Below are positions 23,965 through 36,876 of a DNA stretch of 64,000 nucleotides, in pieces; the stretch's first letter is position 1; every line of letters begins with the position of its first letter. The notes under the pieces are model-generated. The model was given only the letters and a program-made list of their open reading frames with translations, searched no databases and had not been told where the DNA came from. Both the position numbers and the translations under genes were made by a program. The DNA lies in NCBI GenBank assembly GCA_039545295.1, contig BCIK01000001.1:1612001-1676000 (forward strand), written 5' to 3'. This stretch comes from Udeniomyces pyricola (Eukaryota; Basidiomycota; Tremellomycetes; Cystofilobasidiales; Mrakiaceae).

Positions 23965-24794
23965 GAGAATGAAGATGGAACGTGTGATGGACGGGAGAAG
24001 AGGGGTGGAACGAGGTGTTGAAAGGTCAAGCAAGGGAGGGGAAGGAAGGAGAGAAGGACAGAGTCAGGGGGGAAAAGAAGGGAGCGAGAGAGAAAGAGAA
24101 GCCTTTGTAGGCTGGTTGAAAGCGTTTCTCCTTCCTCCTTTCCCCTATGATGCAACCCCCCCTTTTTTTGCCCAGATTGCTCCGGCCGCCTCTGTCTATT
24201 TCCCTTTTTCCTTCGTGACCCCTGTGTATCAATGAGAAGCACTTTTAGAGACCTGTTTGGTAGATGAGCAATCGTCAGATCGGAGTGAGCCATGGTGAGC
24301 CAAGAGTAACAACATGTGAAAGCGATGGATGGACTGGCAGCTGGAGAGGTGATATGGTGACGTTGTACAGATTGCGGCGGTGCAGTAACCGAATGTTGGT
24401 CATGTCCAGTAATCATAACTCGATCGTCATGATGCATGATCAATTGATGAATCTCTTGCCTAGCTTCGCCTAGCTCTGCTCCGCTGGAAAACCTTTCCCT
24501 TGCTGCCCCTTCGCTCTGCTCCATCACACTGGTAATCAGACCTTTCCTCTCCTAATCTATTCGTGCGTCCATCTCCTCATCGACGACGTACGTTGCTCCC
24601 CTGCCAGAGCGTTCCCCGGCTTTCTCCAACCTCAGTCCTTGCCCGTTGCATCGCATTCTCGTTCAACTGTTCTCACCTTTCCCTTACGAATATCAATCTT
24701 CATCTCGGTTTCCTCGTCGATTGCTTAGCTTACACACGCACTCTCTCACTCTCTCACACTCAGATCAAGACCCCAAGCTTCGAATAGCCCGTTT
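23965..24794. other. Intergenic region TOM40 to UBP2
   Basis: Holds the TOM40 3' end and UBP2 promoter. It is purine-rich at 23965-24110 and pyrimidine-rich with tctcactctctcacactc just before the UBP2 start. No gene seen. Confidence 0.55.
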
Positions 24795-27700
24795 ATGACC
24801 CCTTCTGGCGGACCCTCTATCCCTCCTCCCTCACGTAAACCTTCTGGTCCGCGTCAGCCACTCCCTCCGGCATCGTCCACGCTCTCCTCCGCCTTCAACG
24901 TTCAGACCCTCGACGACGTCCCAGCTGTCACCTCCATCACCGTACCGCCACCTACAGCGATGACGACTTCTTCACGACAGACATCAGGAGATCAGACCAT
25001 GACCGATCCTCTCGAGCCACCACCTTATGACTTTGAAGCGGTCGATGCCGGATCGCAGCAAGAGCCTTTCGTGACCGATGTCAAGAATCGCCAGCACATG
25101 GAACCTCGCCCTGGTGTCGTCGCTCCTTCTGCCTCTTCAGCCCTGTTATCCTCAGATATCCTCGAAAGCAAATCTCCCTACTGGCCTGCACCGGCAGGCG
25201 GTCCGCCACCACCACCACCGCGCCATCCGATGCACTCGCAGCAGCAGCAGCAGCGGTCGATTCGGTTTGAGCACCCTGACCGCCCCCCTTCCCATCACGC
25301 GCCAATCTACAGTCCACCAGATGAAGGACCCCGACACGTTGAGTTCTCACAAGATTACTCCGATATGTCGAAGCCTGTACCCGACGTGTTCGAACAGTGT
25401 CGGCAGCAGCAGCAGCAAGCTCAAAGCATGAACAGCAACTTGGACGTCAATGCCCCCTACGACCCCATCGACTTCCAACCTCCACAAGACGTCTCATCTC
25501 CACGCCAAAGCTTCCCTTCGACCACCATTACTGAACTTCCCGGTAGCCCGACACAGTGGTCGACAGCCAACAATGATTCTCCTCCGTCTACGCTTCTTCT
25601 AAGCGAGTTTGAGTCCGCACCCGATGTCGTTCAAGTCGGACCGGGTGTGCTGCCCCTCGCGTTTCTCGAGCACCCTTACTGGCCTCTTGGCTGGACTGAA
25701 GGATGGGAAGTTAAGATCAACTCATTGCCCAAGATCTCCGTCCCACCCGCTCCTGCGGCAGTCGTGCCCACAGCGACGCCATCGAGTTCCTCCGTTACTG
25801 CGCCTATCGCCGACAGTGATTCTGCCCCTGCCATCCTCGTCGACACGGACTCCCAGCCCTCAGAACCACTGCCTATCAACCCTATGGCATCCTCGATCTC
25901 TTCTCCCGCTGGAACATCTGGCACTGGCGTAGATGCCCTGTCCTCAACGCCCAATCCAGTCGCTCTGACTTTACCTCCCCCACCGACTGTGGAAGAGATC
26001 CGCGCCAGTCTTCCCCAACCCACGCTTCCATCTGGCGAACCTACAACTGGAGCAGCTGTCTTCGACTCGGAGACATTCTCGTGGTGGGTGTTCAAGACGG
26101 GAAAGGGCTTGCCCGACGCGGCCGAGTTGACTTCGCTGGGGAAGCGTCGCCTGGAGGAGTTCGTGAGCTTGACGCCAGGTCGCGCGACAAGCGTCGTTGG
26201 GCCCAATGCGGAGGCGTTAAATCTTGCGAGGCATTATCACCTCATCCAAGGAGGGAGTGAGACTGTTTCAACCAGCGGGAAGGACCATGGGGTCATTTGT
26301 TGTCCGAGAGAGGTCCAAGTTTTCTCAAACGTTCGCTCGACAGTGGCTATGGACATTTCACAGCCTTCCACACCCTCGCCTCCTTTGGACACAGCCAATT
26401 CTTCCATCACTGCTGAGACACCATTGGATAATCGCTTTGCTTCTTCACTGCCTTCACAAGAGCCAACCACGACGACTGCTTCGTTGCCACTCGCTTACGA
26501 TCCTACGCCCCTTGCGCCGGGATTGAACAGCAGCACTCCAGCTCAGTCAGCCCCCTCTCACCCTGATCCTCGGCCGTTCTCGCCTCCTACTATCACCCCC
26601 ACACTGCCGGCTCAAACGGTTCACGACGACCTATGGGTGTCGGCCAATTCCAACGACTACTTGATCATGCCACGCGGGCCGACTGTCAAGGGTCTCTTTG
26701 AGCCTGAAATCGTCATAGCCTTCAACAAGAGTAGAGCCGTCGACCCCCCGCCGGGCAAAGATGGAATTGTAGAAGCTTGGTCGACCATCCTCACGTACGT
26801 CAAACTGCGACCCTTTTTTTTTTTTTCATCTGTTGCTCGCTCCTCTGCCATGCTCCTGTCATCTAGATGATCGTGCTGACGAGTGGTGTTGGTTATGGTT
26901 CGCTCGGTTTTGTTTGCGGTGTGGGGTTACCTTAGATGCATCAACAATGCCCTCTTTGGAGGTAACATGCGTGCAGTCTCATTGAGCGGCAAAGCCTTTG
27001 AGCGGTTCGTCCTTCCTCTACCATAGTCTCTTCTTTCCCTTGCCAGCCTCTTTCTATCGTCCTCGCCAGTGAGAGATTGCATCTGATATCTGTACCACGA
27101 TCCTCTTCCATCTCGGTTCGGACGAACAGGAAAGTCAAGTGCGACGACCTCAGCAAGCGGATCCTGTCTGATATTGGCTTCGTCATCTCCACCGAGACAA
27201 AAGAGGATGGCTCGACCAACTTGATTGCAGCGGTGCCAACCCGTGATTGGACGACACTGAGGGTTCGATTTATGCGGGCTTGGATCGAGGTGGAAATCAT
27301 GTTGGAGACGTATAGGCGATTCAAACGTTTGTAGACTCTTCTGGTTCTTGTTTCTCTAGTTTCGTGTCCCTGCAGAATGATGACTTTGGTATGCTGACAT
27401 TGGTGTTGTGTTCATCTTTTTTTTTTCCTTTTACCAACCTGTTTGTGGACCATGTGATTCGCCTACTTTGATGCAGAATTGTCGACAACTGACGTTGTCA
27501 CTCACGTCGAGTTGTCGCTTCCTTGGAAGGGGAAATTTGCGGAGTGTATCGGAGCCTCGGAACTTGATAGTCAGTGACGGCGGGCGGCATCCGAGGAAAA
27601 GATCGGACGCTTGATGTGGCAATGATCTGACATCTTTATTCGCTATCTCTCTCCTTGACTTGTCTTGCCATATTCTGCCCGGATAGTCCCCCGCACGGCG

Positions 27701-30700
27701 TGGCGTTACAAAGACTTCCAAGAGAGCACCCCGACCGAATCGTATGCGCAAGCTTTCCGAACGCTGGGTCTCAACACCCACTTTTTTTGTGTTCCCAACC
27801 AAATCATCGCATTTGCCTATGCGGTTCAAAGTCACTACGATCCTCATCACCTCGCGCTTCATCTCGAAGCCCTAGATCGTATCTCGGAAGGCTGGGGCGG
27901 TACCGGCAAAGACGAGCTTCAAGTCCAGGTCACGATCGAGCGCTCCAAAGGAAACCACCTGTTGTCCGAGGTTGATGCAGCCTACGACTCGTTCGAAGGT
28001 CTCGACAAGGCCTCGGAAACGTCCATGATGGTGAACCGGAGTGATTTCCCGGCGTCTTATATCGTCGATCAAGTGAGGACGTCGTTTGCGAAGCTGGCGT
28101 TGGAGCATTCGAGCGATGTCGCCAAGTTGAGGGCCGCCAAGGAGGAGTTGGCGACTCGGTTGGAGGTCATTGCGTGGGATCGCAGGTTCTCGCCAGCAGT
28201 TCGAGCTGCCATCCTCTCGTTGAGAGAGAGTTTCAAGAAGGACCCGATTAGCACGCAGGAGGCGTATCGAATGCTGGAGGCGAGTGAGGAGATTGACGAT
28301 GATTTCTTGACGGCGTGAGTGCTGCTCGAGCATCTTGTCTCGTTCTTCCTACATACTCTCTCCTGATCACGTACTGACTGTGACACTATTGTCCTCCCCC
28401 CCTCCCCTTCCCCTCAAAATAGTTTGTATGAGATCCGAGTCAGTACACCCCTTGATCTCCACAAACGACGCAACCGTACATTCGAATGAGCCTGACGCTT
28501 ATTTAATCCTCCCCCCCCCCCTTTATATGTGTCGCATCTTGCCCCTCAGGTCTCAGACGCCCCTGGCAGAGCATCAGAATGGAAAGATGCCCTCCGTGCT
28601 ATCGCTGAGGCCCGAGGAAGTGCCACCCTCCGGCGATTCATCGACACTGGTTCTCGTCGTACGTGCACATTCATCCTCTCTGTCTTTCGTCTTCCTCTCT
28701 GCTGCTGTCGTGTCTTTTTCTTGCTACCTTTTGGGTACGTCAACCCGTTGTTCCGGATGAGTGATCTGATCAACGCTCGATCCATAAACTTGGGGTTTAG
28801 CTGCGGCACTTCCAATGGAAGAGGTTCAGCCCGTCTCGAAAGACCGACCCGTTGGACTCGCCAACATTGGCAACACATGCTATCTCAACTCTCTTCTACA
28901 GGTCAGTACCGCTTAGTGTTTTTCAACGTGATTCCGTCCAGACGGTTTCGTAGACGCCCCCCCCCCCCTTTCCCTCTTCCCCCTTCCTATGGGAGGTTTT
29001 TGCTGAATGTTTGTTTGTGGTGTGATCGATGGGTTTCTTGTCGATCTATCTTCGGATACAATGGGACATTCCTTTGCTTGCAGTACTTCTACACTATTCG
29101 ACCGCTTCGATCCATCGTCATCCAAGCCGGAGCGTATCAGGCTGACTTGTCTATGGGTCAGGAGAGACGTGTCGGCGGACGTATCGTCAGTCAGAAGGAG
29201 ATTGAGCGATCGATCCGATGTAAGTCGATCCTTCTTTCAGGACCAAAATATACTAGAGGGTCTGTCTGTAACCAGGATGTATGGCTCAGTCGGCTGACTT
29301 TCCCACCGCTGGCTCACTCTTGTCGTCATCCCTTGATATCCAGTCATCGAAGCACTTGCCGGACTTTTCCTCCAGCTCGAATACTCGACAGATCCGTTCA
29401 TCACGCCTGAGAAAGAACTCGCCTATCTTGCTCTTGTCACATCCAAGGACGAGGATTCCGAATCAACTCCTCTTGCCCAACCGGCCCAGATCACTGCCGA
29501 GACGGCTCCTCTTCTCGACTCGCCGACGATGACGCTTGTCGATGAGCCCATGGTATCTACTGCTACAGTGCCCATTCCGGTGGCTCCGCACCTCATGTCG
29601 CCATCGATACTTGGTAAACGATCGAGTCAGGACCGGGACGAAGTCATGGACGTCGATGATGCCCCTTCAAATTCAACAAGCGATGAGTCGCAAACTTACT
29701 TCACACCCAACGCCGATCCGGACGTGGATCTCAAAACTATTGAATCCGATCACTCGTCAGTGCCAACACCAGCGACCTCTCCCACTGCGAACGACCTGCT
29801 TTCGCCAACGACGATTTCCGCCGCCTCTCGCAAATCGCTCCGGCAAGACTCGGACGATGCCTCGGCTGCTCGATCGGCCAGAGCGACTTCGGCGCTGCCC
29901 GAAGAGCGTTCAAAGCAACAGCCCCCTGATATCTCTTTGGTCGACGATTCAACGATGGCCGATCCGAGTGAGCCGTTCCAAGACAGTAACGGGCAGGGTG
30001 ACTCGTTGCTACTCAGTTCTCAAGACCAACAACCCTCGACTTCAAGCCGGATTCCACCACCATTGCCTCCTCGGCGGACGGTCTCACAGCTGACCTCGGA
30101 TGGACCCATGATGTTTGGTAAGTCACTATCCTTTCTTCCTTAGTTCGTGTGCAGGTTTCATCTGCTCTCAGCTAGGTTTCTGTCCCTTGGTCTTTCGTTG
30201 CGCGATTTCCTTCTCATCTTTTCTCCTTGACAAACTCTTCGTTCTCTCGCTTGCGCAGGCAAGCAACACGACGTCTCGGAGTGCCTCGACAATTGTCTCT
30301 TTCAGATTGAGGCCGCCCTCGATCCCGACAAGCTCACGGGTGCGCTCATGGAGGATCAATTAACGCCCATCGGCTCGATCAAACAGTGCGTTCTCAAAAA
30401 GAAAAAAAAAGAAAAATCCAACTGAAACCTGTTCGCACATGGCATTAGATTGTCCATAAGCCCTACAGTAATTCTCATCTCCTCGACGTCTTTGATCTTT
30501 TTCTGCTCCCTCCATCGCACTTTGCCGTCCTCGCCAGGCTCTTTTACGGTAAAGCGCGTCAAAGTCTAACGTATACCAGTCAAGATGACATCCAGGACGA
30601 CGAGCCCTCCTCTTCTTCCTCTAGTTTACACGACAAGGACCTCATCTTCAACCACATCCTCGTCAACGTCGGCGAGACAGGTACCTCCAAGGACGTCTAC

Positions 30701-32280
30701 GATGGCCTCTCTGAGTATTATGCTCCAGAAGAAATCGAACTCGAAGGCAAGAAGGCTCAGATCCGAGAGCGACCCATCGAGTTCCCACCGATACTGCATG
30801 TCCAGCTTCAAGTGAGTTACACACCCTATAATCTCTCTGTTCGCCGATGCTACTTTGCCCGATCGTACATAGCTTACCGAACACACCTGTGCTCCTGTCC
30901 CAATTCGTTTCGTCCTAATCGTGTTTCTTCCTCTTCATCTTCCTCTTCCTCTTCCTCTTCGTTTCCAGCGGGCCCAATTCGATCGCAAGACCGCGAGAGC
31001 GTACAAATCGAACGCGTACGTCGCCGCACCCGAGACGTTGTTCTTGGATCGCTACCTCGACACGGCCGACGAGGCCAAGCGGGTCGCTTCGGGTGCTCTC
31101 GAGGCGCTTATCCGAACCCATCGTGATAAGATCGAGTTACTCAAGGCAAAGGTTAGGAGTTTCTCTAAATCAAAGACTTGCTTTCTCCAAGCAGGAGGGG
31201 GAGGGAGGCGGGGGCAAGGGGGTTTCTCAAGGTTGGAAATATGGATGAGGCAGAATATTTGTGAAGCCAAACGTATTCACACTTTCCTTCGTATCGCTGT
31301 TCTCGAATTTTATTTCTTTTTGATTTTTTGTCTTTCTTCTTCCGTTTTCTTTGCAGGAACCTTGGTCGGAGGCTCTCACTTTCCTCTCCGAAGACGTTTT
31401 TCCCAACCCAGATTGGTTCCCGACTCATCCTCACCTGTCCTCCCATTCCACCTCTACCGACTCTTCCGCTGCCGCCGCCACCGCCATTGACGACACTTCG
31501 GCCCCTATCCCTGTGAATGGCAAGGAAATGGACAAGAGTCAGGAAGAGGAGTCACTATGTGACGCCCTTCGACGCGCGAAAACTTCGATTACTACTGAGA
31601 TTGCCGAGGCGGAGGAAGCGATCAAGGAGTTGAAGGTCGAGGTGGAGTCGATTTGGGAGGACGATAAGGAAGTCGAGTATGAGCTTGCTTCGGCGTTTAT
31701 GCATCGAGGAGATGCCGCTTTTGGACATTGTTAGTGATTGCTTTATGCCGTTGTTGTTGTTGTTGTTGTTGTGGTTGACGAGTGGAGTAGAGGAGAAGCG
31801 GGAGATGGGGGAGAGATCTGATCGGACCGCTCGGAAGCAACGCTTTCGTGTTCGTGTGTGTGTGTGTGTGTCACATAAGGCTTCATCGCTTTACGTCCTC
31901 AACTTGACACCTTTCTTTCCCCCCTTTTTCCATCCTTTTTCCTCTTTTCACCCCTTTTCTCTTCCTCCAACCCACCCACCCGCCTGGTCGGAATGTTTGA
32001 AATCTTCCGCCTCACACACACACACACAAAAGACTACTTGCATCAACGGAACTTACCTGGGAAACCCGAGGAATGGCTCAAGTTCAACGACCAGTACGTC
32101 ACCACGCTGAGTCGGGATGAAGCGATCGGTGATTCCGGCACGAACGCGAATCCGTACTTGCTCGTTTATGTTCGGAAGGGCAAGAACACCTCGACGACGA
32201 TGACGACGACGACGGTGAGGGGTATCGAGGCGCTATACGGCGGTTTGGTCGAGACGGTTCATCGGTCGCTCGGGGCATAA
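24795..32280 (+). CDS. UBP2: Ubp2-type ubiquitin carboxyl-terminal hydrolase
   Basis: Fifteen exons: 24795-26794, 26936-27004, 27130-27326, 27477-27569, 27687-28314, 28423-28438, 28550-28658, 28801-28901, 29084-29219, 29344-30117, 30259-30385, 30538-30811, 30969-31151, 31357-31729 and 32033-32280; 1775 residues, all phases in agreement. The cysteine protease removes ubiquitin from proteins; yeast Ubp2 acts with Rsp5 and trims K63 chains. The first 600 residues are Pro/Ser-rich. Then comes the helical region typical of Ubp2 (ALYEIRVSDAPGRASEWKDA, ARGSATLRRFIDTG), and the USP domain: Cys box VGLANIGNTCYLNSLLQ (Cys about 1064), a disordered Ser/Asp-rich insert in exon 10, KQHDVSECLDNCLFQIE, and His box FMHRGDAAFGHYYLHQR (His about 1693) with FNDQYVT. 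The stop-containing gap at 27327-27686 is bridged by two introns and a 93-base exon. Confidence 0.9.
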
Positions 32281-33677
32281 TCGAACGACGGTCAGAGGAT
32301 GATTGGTTCTCAAGAACGAATTAAAACTCAACACTGGTCGATGGGGAGAGGGGAGAGGGGAGGGGGGGGGTTCCTTGTTCGTGTTTGTTTTCGTGGTCTT
32401 GTCATACCTTGCTTGCACTTGCGCTTTCCCAGGATTTTCGTTGGTTTTTCCAAAAACAACTTTTATTTTATTTTATTTTGCTTCTTCTTCTTCTTCTTCC
32501 GATAATAAGCCGTTTCAAAAGACCCCATGTTCTGGAAAGGGGNGGGGAAGGNGGNGGGGGGGGGGGAGAGAGAGATCTTCTTCTCCTCCTCCTTCCTTTA
32601 TCTTTTTCTTTCTTCACTCCTCACCCGGCCGTTCTGGTTTCTTACCTTTTCCTTGATTCCTCCATTAAGAAAAAAAAAAAAAAAAACTCTCAACTTCTCA
32701 CTCGGTGGTGAGTGCGCGCGGGAAATGGATGGATAGTTGGATGGATGGATGAAACCCCCGGCTCGTGATGGACGGGACCCCCCCCCCCCCCCCCCCCCCC
32801 CTTCCCCCCAAGTTATATATATATATATAATTGATCGAAAAATTTTCCTCATGCGACTAACGACGACTCGACTCGAACCCCGGTCGTCGGACACGACACA
32901 CACACACACACACCAAAATGAGGATGGGAAAAGAGAGAGAGAGAGAGAGAAAGAGAGGGAAGAATCACCGAGAGGCATCGGGAGACATGTAAGAAGAACA
33001 CAGAGAGAGGGTGAAAGGTGGGAGAAGAGAGGGGAAGGGGAAGGGGAAGGTTGTAATAGAAGAGAAGGAAACAAACAAAGGAAAGAGAGAGAAGGAAACA
33101 AAAAAAAGAGGAGGGGGGGGGCGAGGGGGAGGTGAAATGGGCGAAGTCGGTCGGGTCTAGGGCAAAGAATGAAAGAGAGAAGAAAAAAAAAGAGGAGAAG
33201 GGGGTTGAGAAGGAACAAGAACAAGAAAGATGAATGGGTTGAGAAAAAGAAGAAGAGAGAGAGAGAGAGGCAAACAGGGGGGAGAGACAAGGGGATTTTT
33301 GTTTTGTTTTTTATATTAAAAAAAAGATAGATAGTAAAAAGAGGAAAAGAGAAAAAAAAAGAATGCAGAAAGCGGGGGGGGGGCAAGGAAAGGAAAGGCT
33401 AGCGCGTACTGTGACTATCGTACGTCGAGGTGAGAAAGGAATGGGAAGGACAAAGAGGCAAACCAAAAAAAAAGGAAAGAAAAAAAGAAAAAAAGAAGAA
33501 AACGCTCCAGAATCGGCCAAGAACAAAATGCATCAAACCAAATTTCGATGCGAAAGGAGTGAGTCAAAAGAAATGGACATATAACAATTGGGATTTTTTT
33601 TTTGTTTGCACCCTAGTTTGCTTGTTTGTGCTTCCCGATTTCGGCTTGTAAGGTTTGAGGGTTATAGAACAAGGTTT
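32281..33677. other. Convergent intergenic region, low complexity, with Ns
   Basis: Between the stops of UBP2 (+) and the GT69 gene (-). It has G runs with three Ns (about 32543-32555), an A run near 32670, a run of about 30 C at 32770-32801, TA repeats at 32816-32830, CA repeats at 32898-32913, and a 600-base purine-rich plus strand (about 32925-33520). Long frames here, such as 32598-33386 (-), come from the pyrimidine-only strand and do not look like genes. Confidence 0.65.
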
Positions 33678-36485
33678 CTAGATCGATCGATCGTGCTTGA
33701 TAAGGGTAGCGTCGAGCGTCGAGCTGTAAGCGGGCATTTGCTCCCAGATAGGGTCGACATCTAGTCAGGAGGAATGGACGAAAGAAAAAGAATGGAAGCA
33801 AGTCAAGAGAAAAAAACAAAGGTACAAGGATTTTTTCGGATGTGAGCGATTGTCCAATAGCCACCTTTCTCCGACGGGGACAACAAATCAAACTCCCAAG
33901 GCGAGCGAGCAGAGTAGCAGAAAGAAGAATGAAACGTACCTGGTCCGTCCAGATCTCCAGCACCATCCCAACCCCAACACCAGACGTATTCAGGATTCGG
34001 CGTGAAATCGACCAGCTGGGTCTCCTCTTCAGTGAACAGACGGTCGTGCGGGCCGTCTGTGTCCGGTGAAGCCAGGGGGTTGAATGTGAAAGAGGGAGGG
34101 AGAGTCATGGTACGTCAGTATTTCGCTTGCACTTCCCAAAGCTCCAAGGAGGAAGTGAAGAGGGAGAGGAAGGACGTACACCACGTTCGGTCTTGAGGAT
34201 CAGTGTGAGGATCATCGGGAAGACCGCCTAGTCGAGTGTAGCCTCGGATGGCAGTCAGGTTTCGGCGGTCAGGATGGATGATGGTGTAGACTTTCTGTTT
34301 AGGGTCAACACGAAAACACCGAGTATGAAGGAACGCGAGGAATTGGGACAGGCGAGAGAGGACGAAAAGAGGTGAGGTCATCAGTGATGTCGGGATAGAG
34401 GGACGAAATGAGAGACGAGGTCAACGGACGTTGTCGTAGGCGAGCTTGACTCGGGGGACCATCATAATTCGACCATAGCCTGTTTCAGAGCAGGATTATG
34501 CAACATCAGTAACCAGGAAGGAGAAAAAGAACGACAAAAAAGCCCATACTGCACCCGAACCAAACAACAACAGCATTGTCTCTGCACTCACCCGCTTTGG
34601 TGTAATCGTTGCAGATCAGCGAGCATTCACTCGCCGAGCACTCGGCCTTTCCAAGATCAGCCATTCGGAATTTGACATGAGGGACAGCATAAATTGGGGC
34701 CGGGTCCATAACGGCGATACCGTTCCAGCAAGACTGGACTTGAACGGGCAGATGGTTTTGGAATCGACGGCTTGATTCGGGATGGTGGAACACTTGCTCG
34801 AAAGGAGCGTTCTCAAGGGCGGTTCCGTTGATGTCTCGAGCAACCCTGTGGTACAAAAGCATGAGAGAAGCAAAGGTTAGATCAGGGAACATCATGGGAA
34901 CATAGCAAGGCGGTCACGTGAACGGACCAGTTGTCTGCAAAGGGGTGTAAAAACACATGTGGTCAGCGACTCATCGAGATCCATCAGGACTATGTGTGTA
35001 TGACCTTATGCTTACCATAGAAGACAGGAGCTCCCTGAAATACAATTATCGCGAGACAAACAAAGAAAACGAGACTGATTAGCACAAGAGAGTCCCACCC
35101 GTGCCCCCCGCCGCGTGATCCCGTTGTCCTTCTCCATCTGCTGTATGCTTGTTCTCTCCGCTCCCCAATCTTCTTTCCATCGTTTCTCTCATACGTTGCG
35201 TCTACCGAGCGAATGCAAACCGGCGGACAGACTCACAATGTCGTCGTGGAACATGTAATCAGACGCGCAGGTGATACCGGCGTTCTGAGTTCTGCTCTGC
35301 CAGATCAACTCGAGCAAGTCGTCGACGCACGGCAAGATGTCGTTCATGAAGACGATCGAGTCAAAAATCTCCTGCTTGTTCTCACGAAGTTCGTGGAGCG
35401 GGACGAGGGCGGCGTTTCGAACCTCGGCGAGGTACTCGATTCGGTGGTTGAAGTTTCCTCGCGTCCTCATCGAGGTTCGGATCTCGACCCGAAGGCCCGA
35501 CGTTTGTGCGAGGGCATCAAAGATGCGGAGGAGAGCCTTGGTCTGGTCGGTCGATCCGTTTTCGTAGATGGAGACGTAGATGTTGTGGTACCCGAGGATA
35601 GCAGCGACTCGGAAGAGCGTAGCAAAGAGATCGGGAATGACGTCGAACGAGTTGTAAAGGTTGATGGCAAAGAAGTACTTGTGCTTCTGGCCCGAGAGAT
35701 CACGCCTGATGATACCCGATTGGTCGTCGGTATGGTCATTGGAGGGGAGCGAGCCATCGTAGAGGGCGTCGGTGTGGCTCTTGGGCGAGGACGTGAACCA
35801 GGAAAGCAAGCCCCCAGGCTTGCTCCAGGTGGACACCTTGCCGAAGAGCGGGGCGTATCTCTTCTTGGCCTGCTCAACATACATGGACTGGGCGTGTCTG
35901 GTGCACTCTTTGGTGTGGTGTGGACTGAGCGTGGAGAGGAGCTCAATGACGCGATAGCGCTGATCAAGCGTTGGCAACTGAGGTTGGTTGCGAGATCCAG
36001 GACGAGGGCCGACAGAGTTAGGCTTGCTTTTGCTACGCACGCCCGACCACGACTCCACCGTCGGCGTCTTTACGAGGGGAGAGGTACAAAGCAAGAAGCA
36101 GTACGGATCGTTAGCGTCGAGCGAGAAGCAGCGGACACGACCAGCAGAGAATGGGACAACGGACGTTTGATGGGGTCGAGGAGAAGAGCTGTGTGACCAG
36201 GATCGGGAGTGGAGTGAATCTCAGGGGATCAGCGTGTGCTACCATCGGGTCGGCTGCGATTACCCTTCTCTGCCTCTTTCCAACACGCCCAAACAAAAGA
36301 TGAGACCACTCAGAACTCACGTTGGCAAAGAGCAAGCCAACAAGGATACCAATCAGGAGCGAAGTGGCCGTTGGTAGACGCTTTCGGATCCCGGCGACAA
36401 GGCTTCCTTTGGCGTGCTTATCGTCGTCGTCGAGCGAGGGCCGACGCGACGAGAGGCCAGTCTTGCGGGCCTTGAAGGTCGACAT
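33678..36485 (-). CDS. GT69 alpha-1,3-mannosyltransferase, CMT1/CAP59 family
   Basis: Nine exons: 36485-36321, 36067-35237, 35034-35016 (19 nt), 34934-34928 (7 nt), 34845-34592, 34479-34430, 34294-34180, 34056-33940 and 33760-33678; 546 residues, all phases agree. Type II Golgi-like layout: short basic tail, anchor TATSLLIGILVGLLFAN at about 39-55, then a luminal domain. Family blocks: KYFFAINLYNSFDVIPDL, ILGYHNIYVSIYENGSTDQT, LAEVRNAALVPL, DSIVFMNDILPCVDDLLEL, GITCASDYMF, GAPVFYDNWVARDINGTAL, VQVQSCWNGIAVMDPAP, FRMADLGKAECSASECSLIC, RIMMVPRVKLAYDN and WCWGWDGAGDLDGP. In Cryptococcus members of this family add mannose to capsular or glycolipid chains; the acceptor here is unknown. Exon 2 start is the least certain junction: the intron before it (253 nt) might hide a further exon. 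Confidence 0.88.
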
Positions 36486-36876
36486 GGCGAAGGAGGAGGA
36501 AGAAGGGACTACCGGCGTAGGAAAAGCAAGCGAAGCGGAAGACGAAGAGGAGGAGGAGAAGGAGAAAGGGGCAGGGAACGAGGAAGGACAGGCGGATCAA
36601 AGATCTGTCTAACGGGCGGGAGATTGAGAGGAACGTGAAGTATCGTGTAGAAGCATGTATGTACAAGCAGGCTGTTGTCCGTTGTACTGAATTAGGCGCG
36701 TCTACGCCGTACAAGGCTGTGCGATTTCTACATGATCATTGCCAATCACTTAAAGTTACGTTACGCCGCCTGCCTCACACTATTATATCACTCCGTTTAA
36801 AGTATCACAATCGTATGGCAACATAGATCGACACTCCAACAACAACATAACAAACACCCAGTACACCACAGTCCAT
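36486..36876. other. Intergenic region F-box gene to GT69 gene
   Basis: Holds the 3' end of the F-box gene and the promoter and 5' leader of the GT69 gene; the minus strand is pyrimidine-rich just before its start codon. No gene seen. Confidence 0.55.

Noticed and set aside
27665..28318. Separate gene starting at the ATG at 27665
   Set aside because: Two introns and a 93-base exon join it in phase with the upstream part, and Ubp2 proteins have sequence before this point.
32770..32801. C/G runs as telomere-like repeats
   Set aside because: Plain homopolymers without a telomeric unit; Ns near several similar runs suggest sequencing difficulty instead.
32598..33386. 262-codon frame on the minus strand
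   Set aside because: Low-complexity Phe/Ser/Leu/Pro product of the pyrimidine-rich strand between convergent genes.
35213..36196. 327-codon plus-strand frame antisense to the GT69 gene
   Set aside because: It mirrors exon 2 of a gene with clear family motifs; the antisense product is Val/Arg/Glu/Gly-rich without structure of its own.
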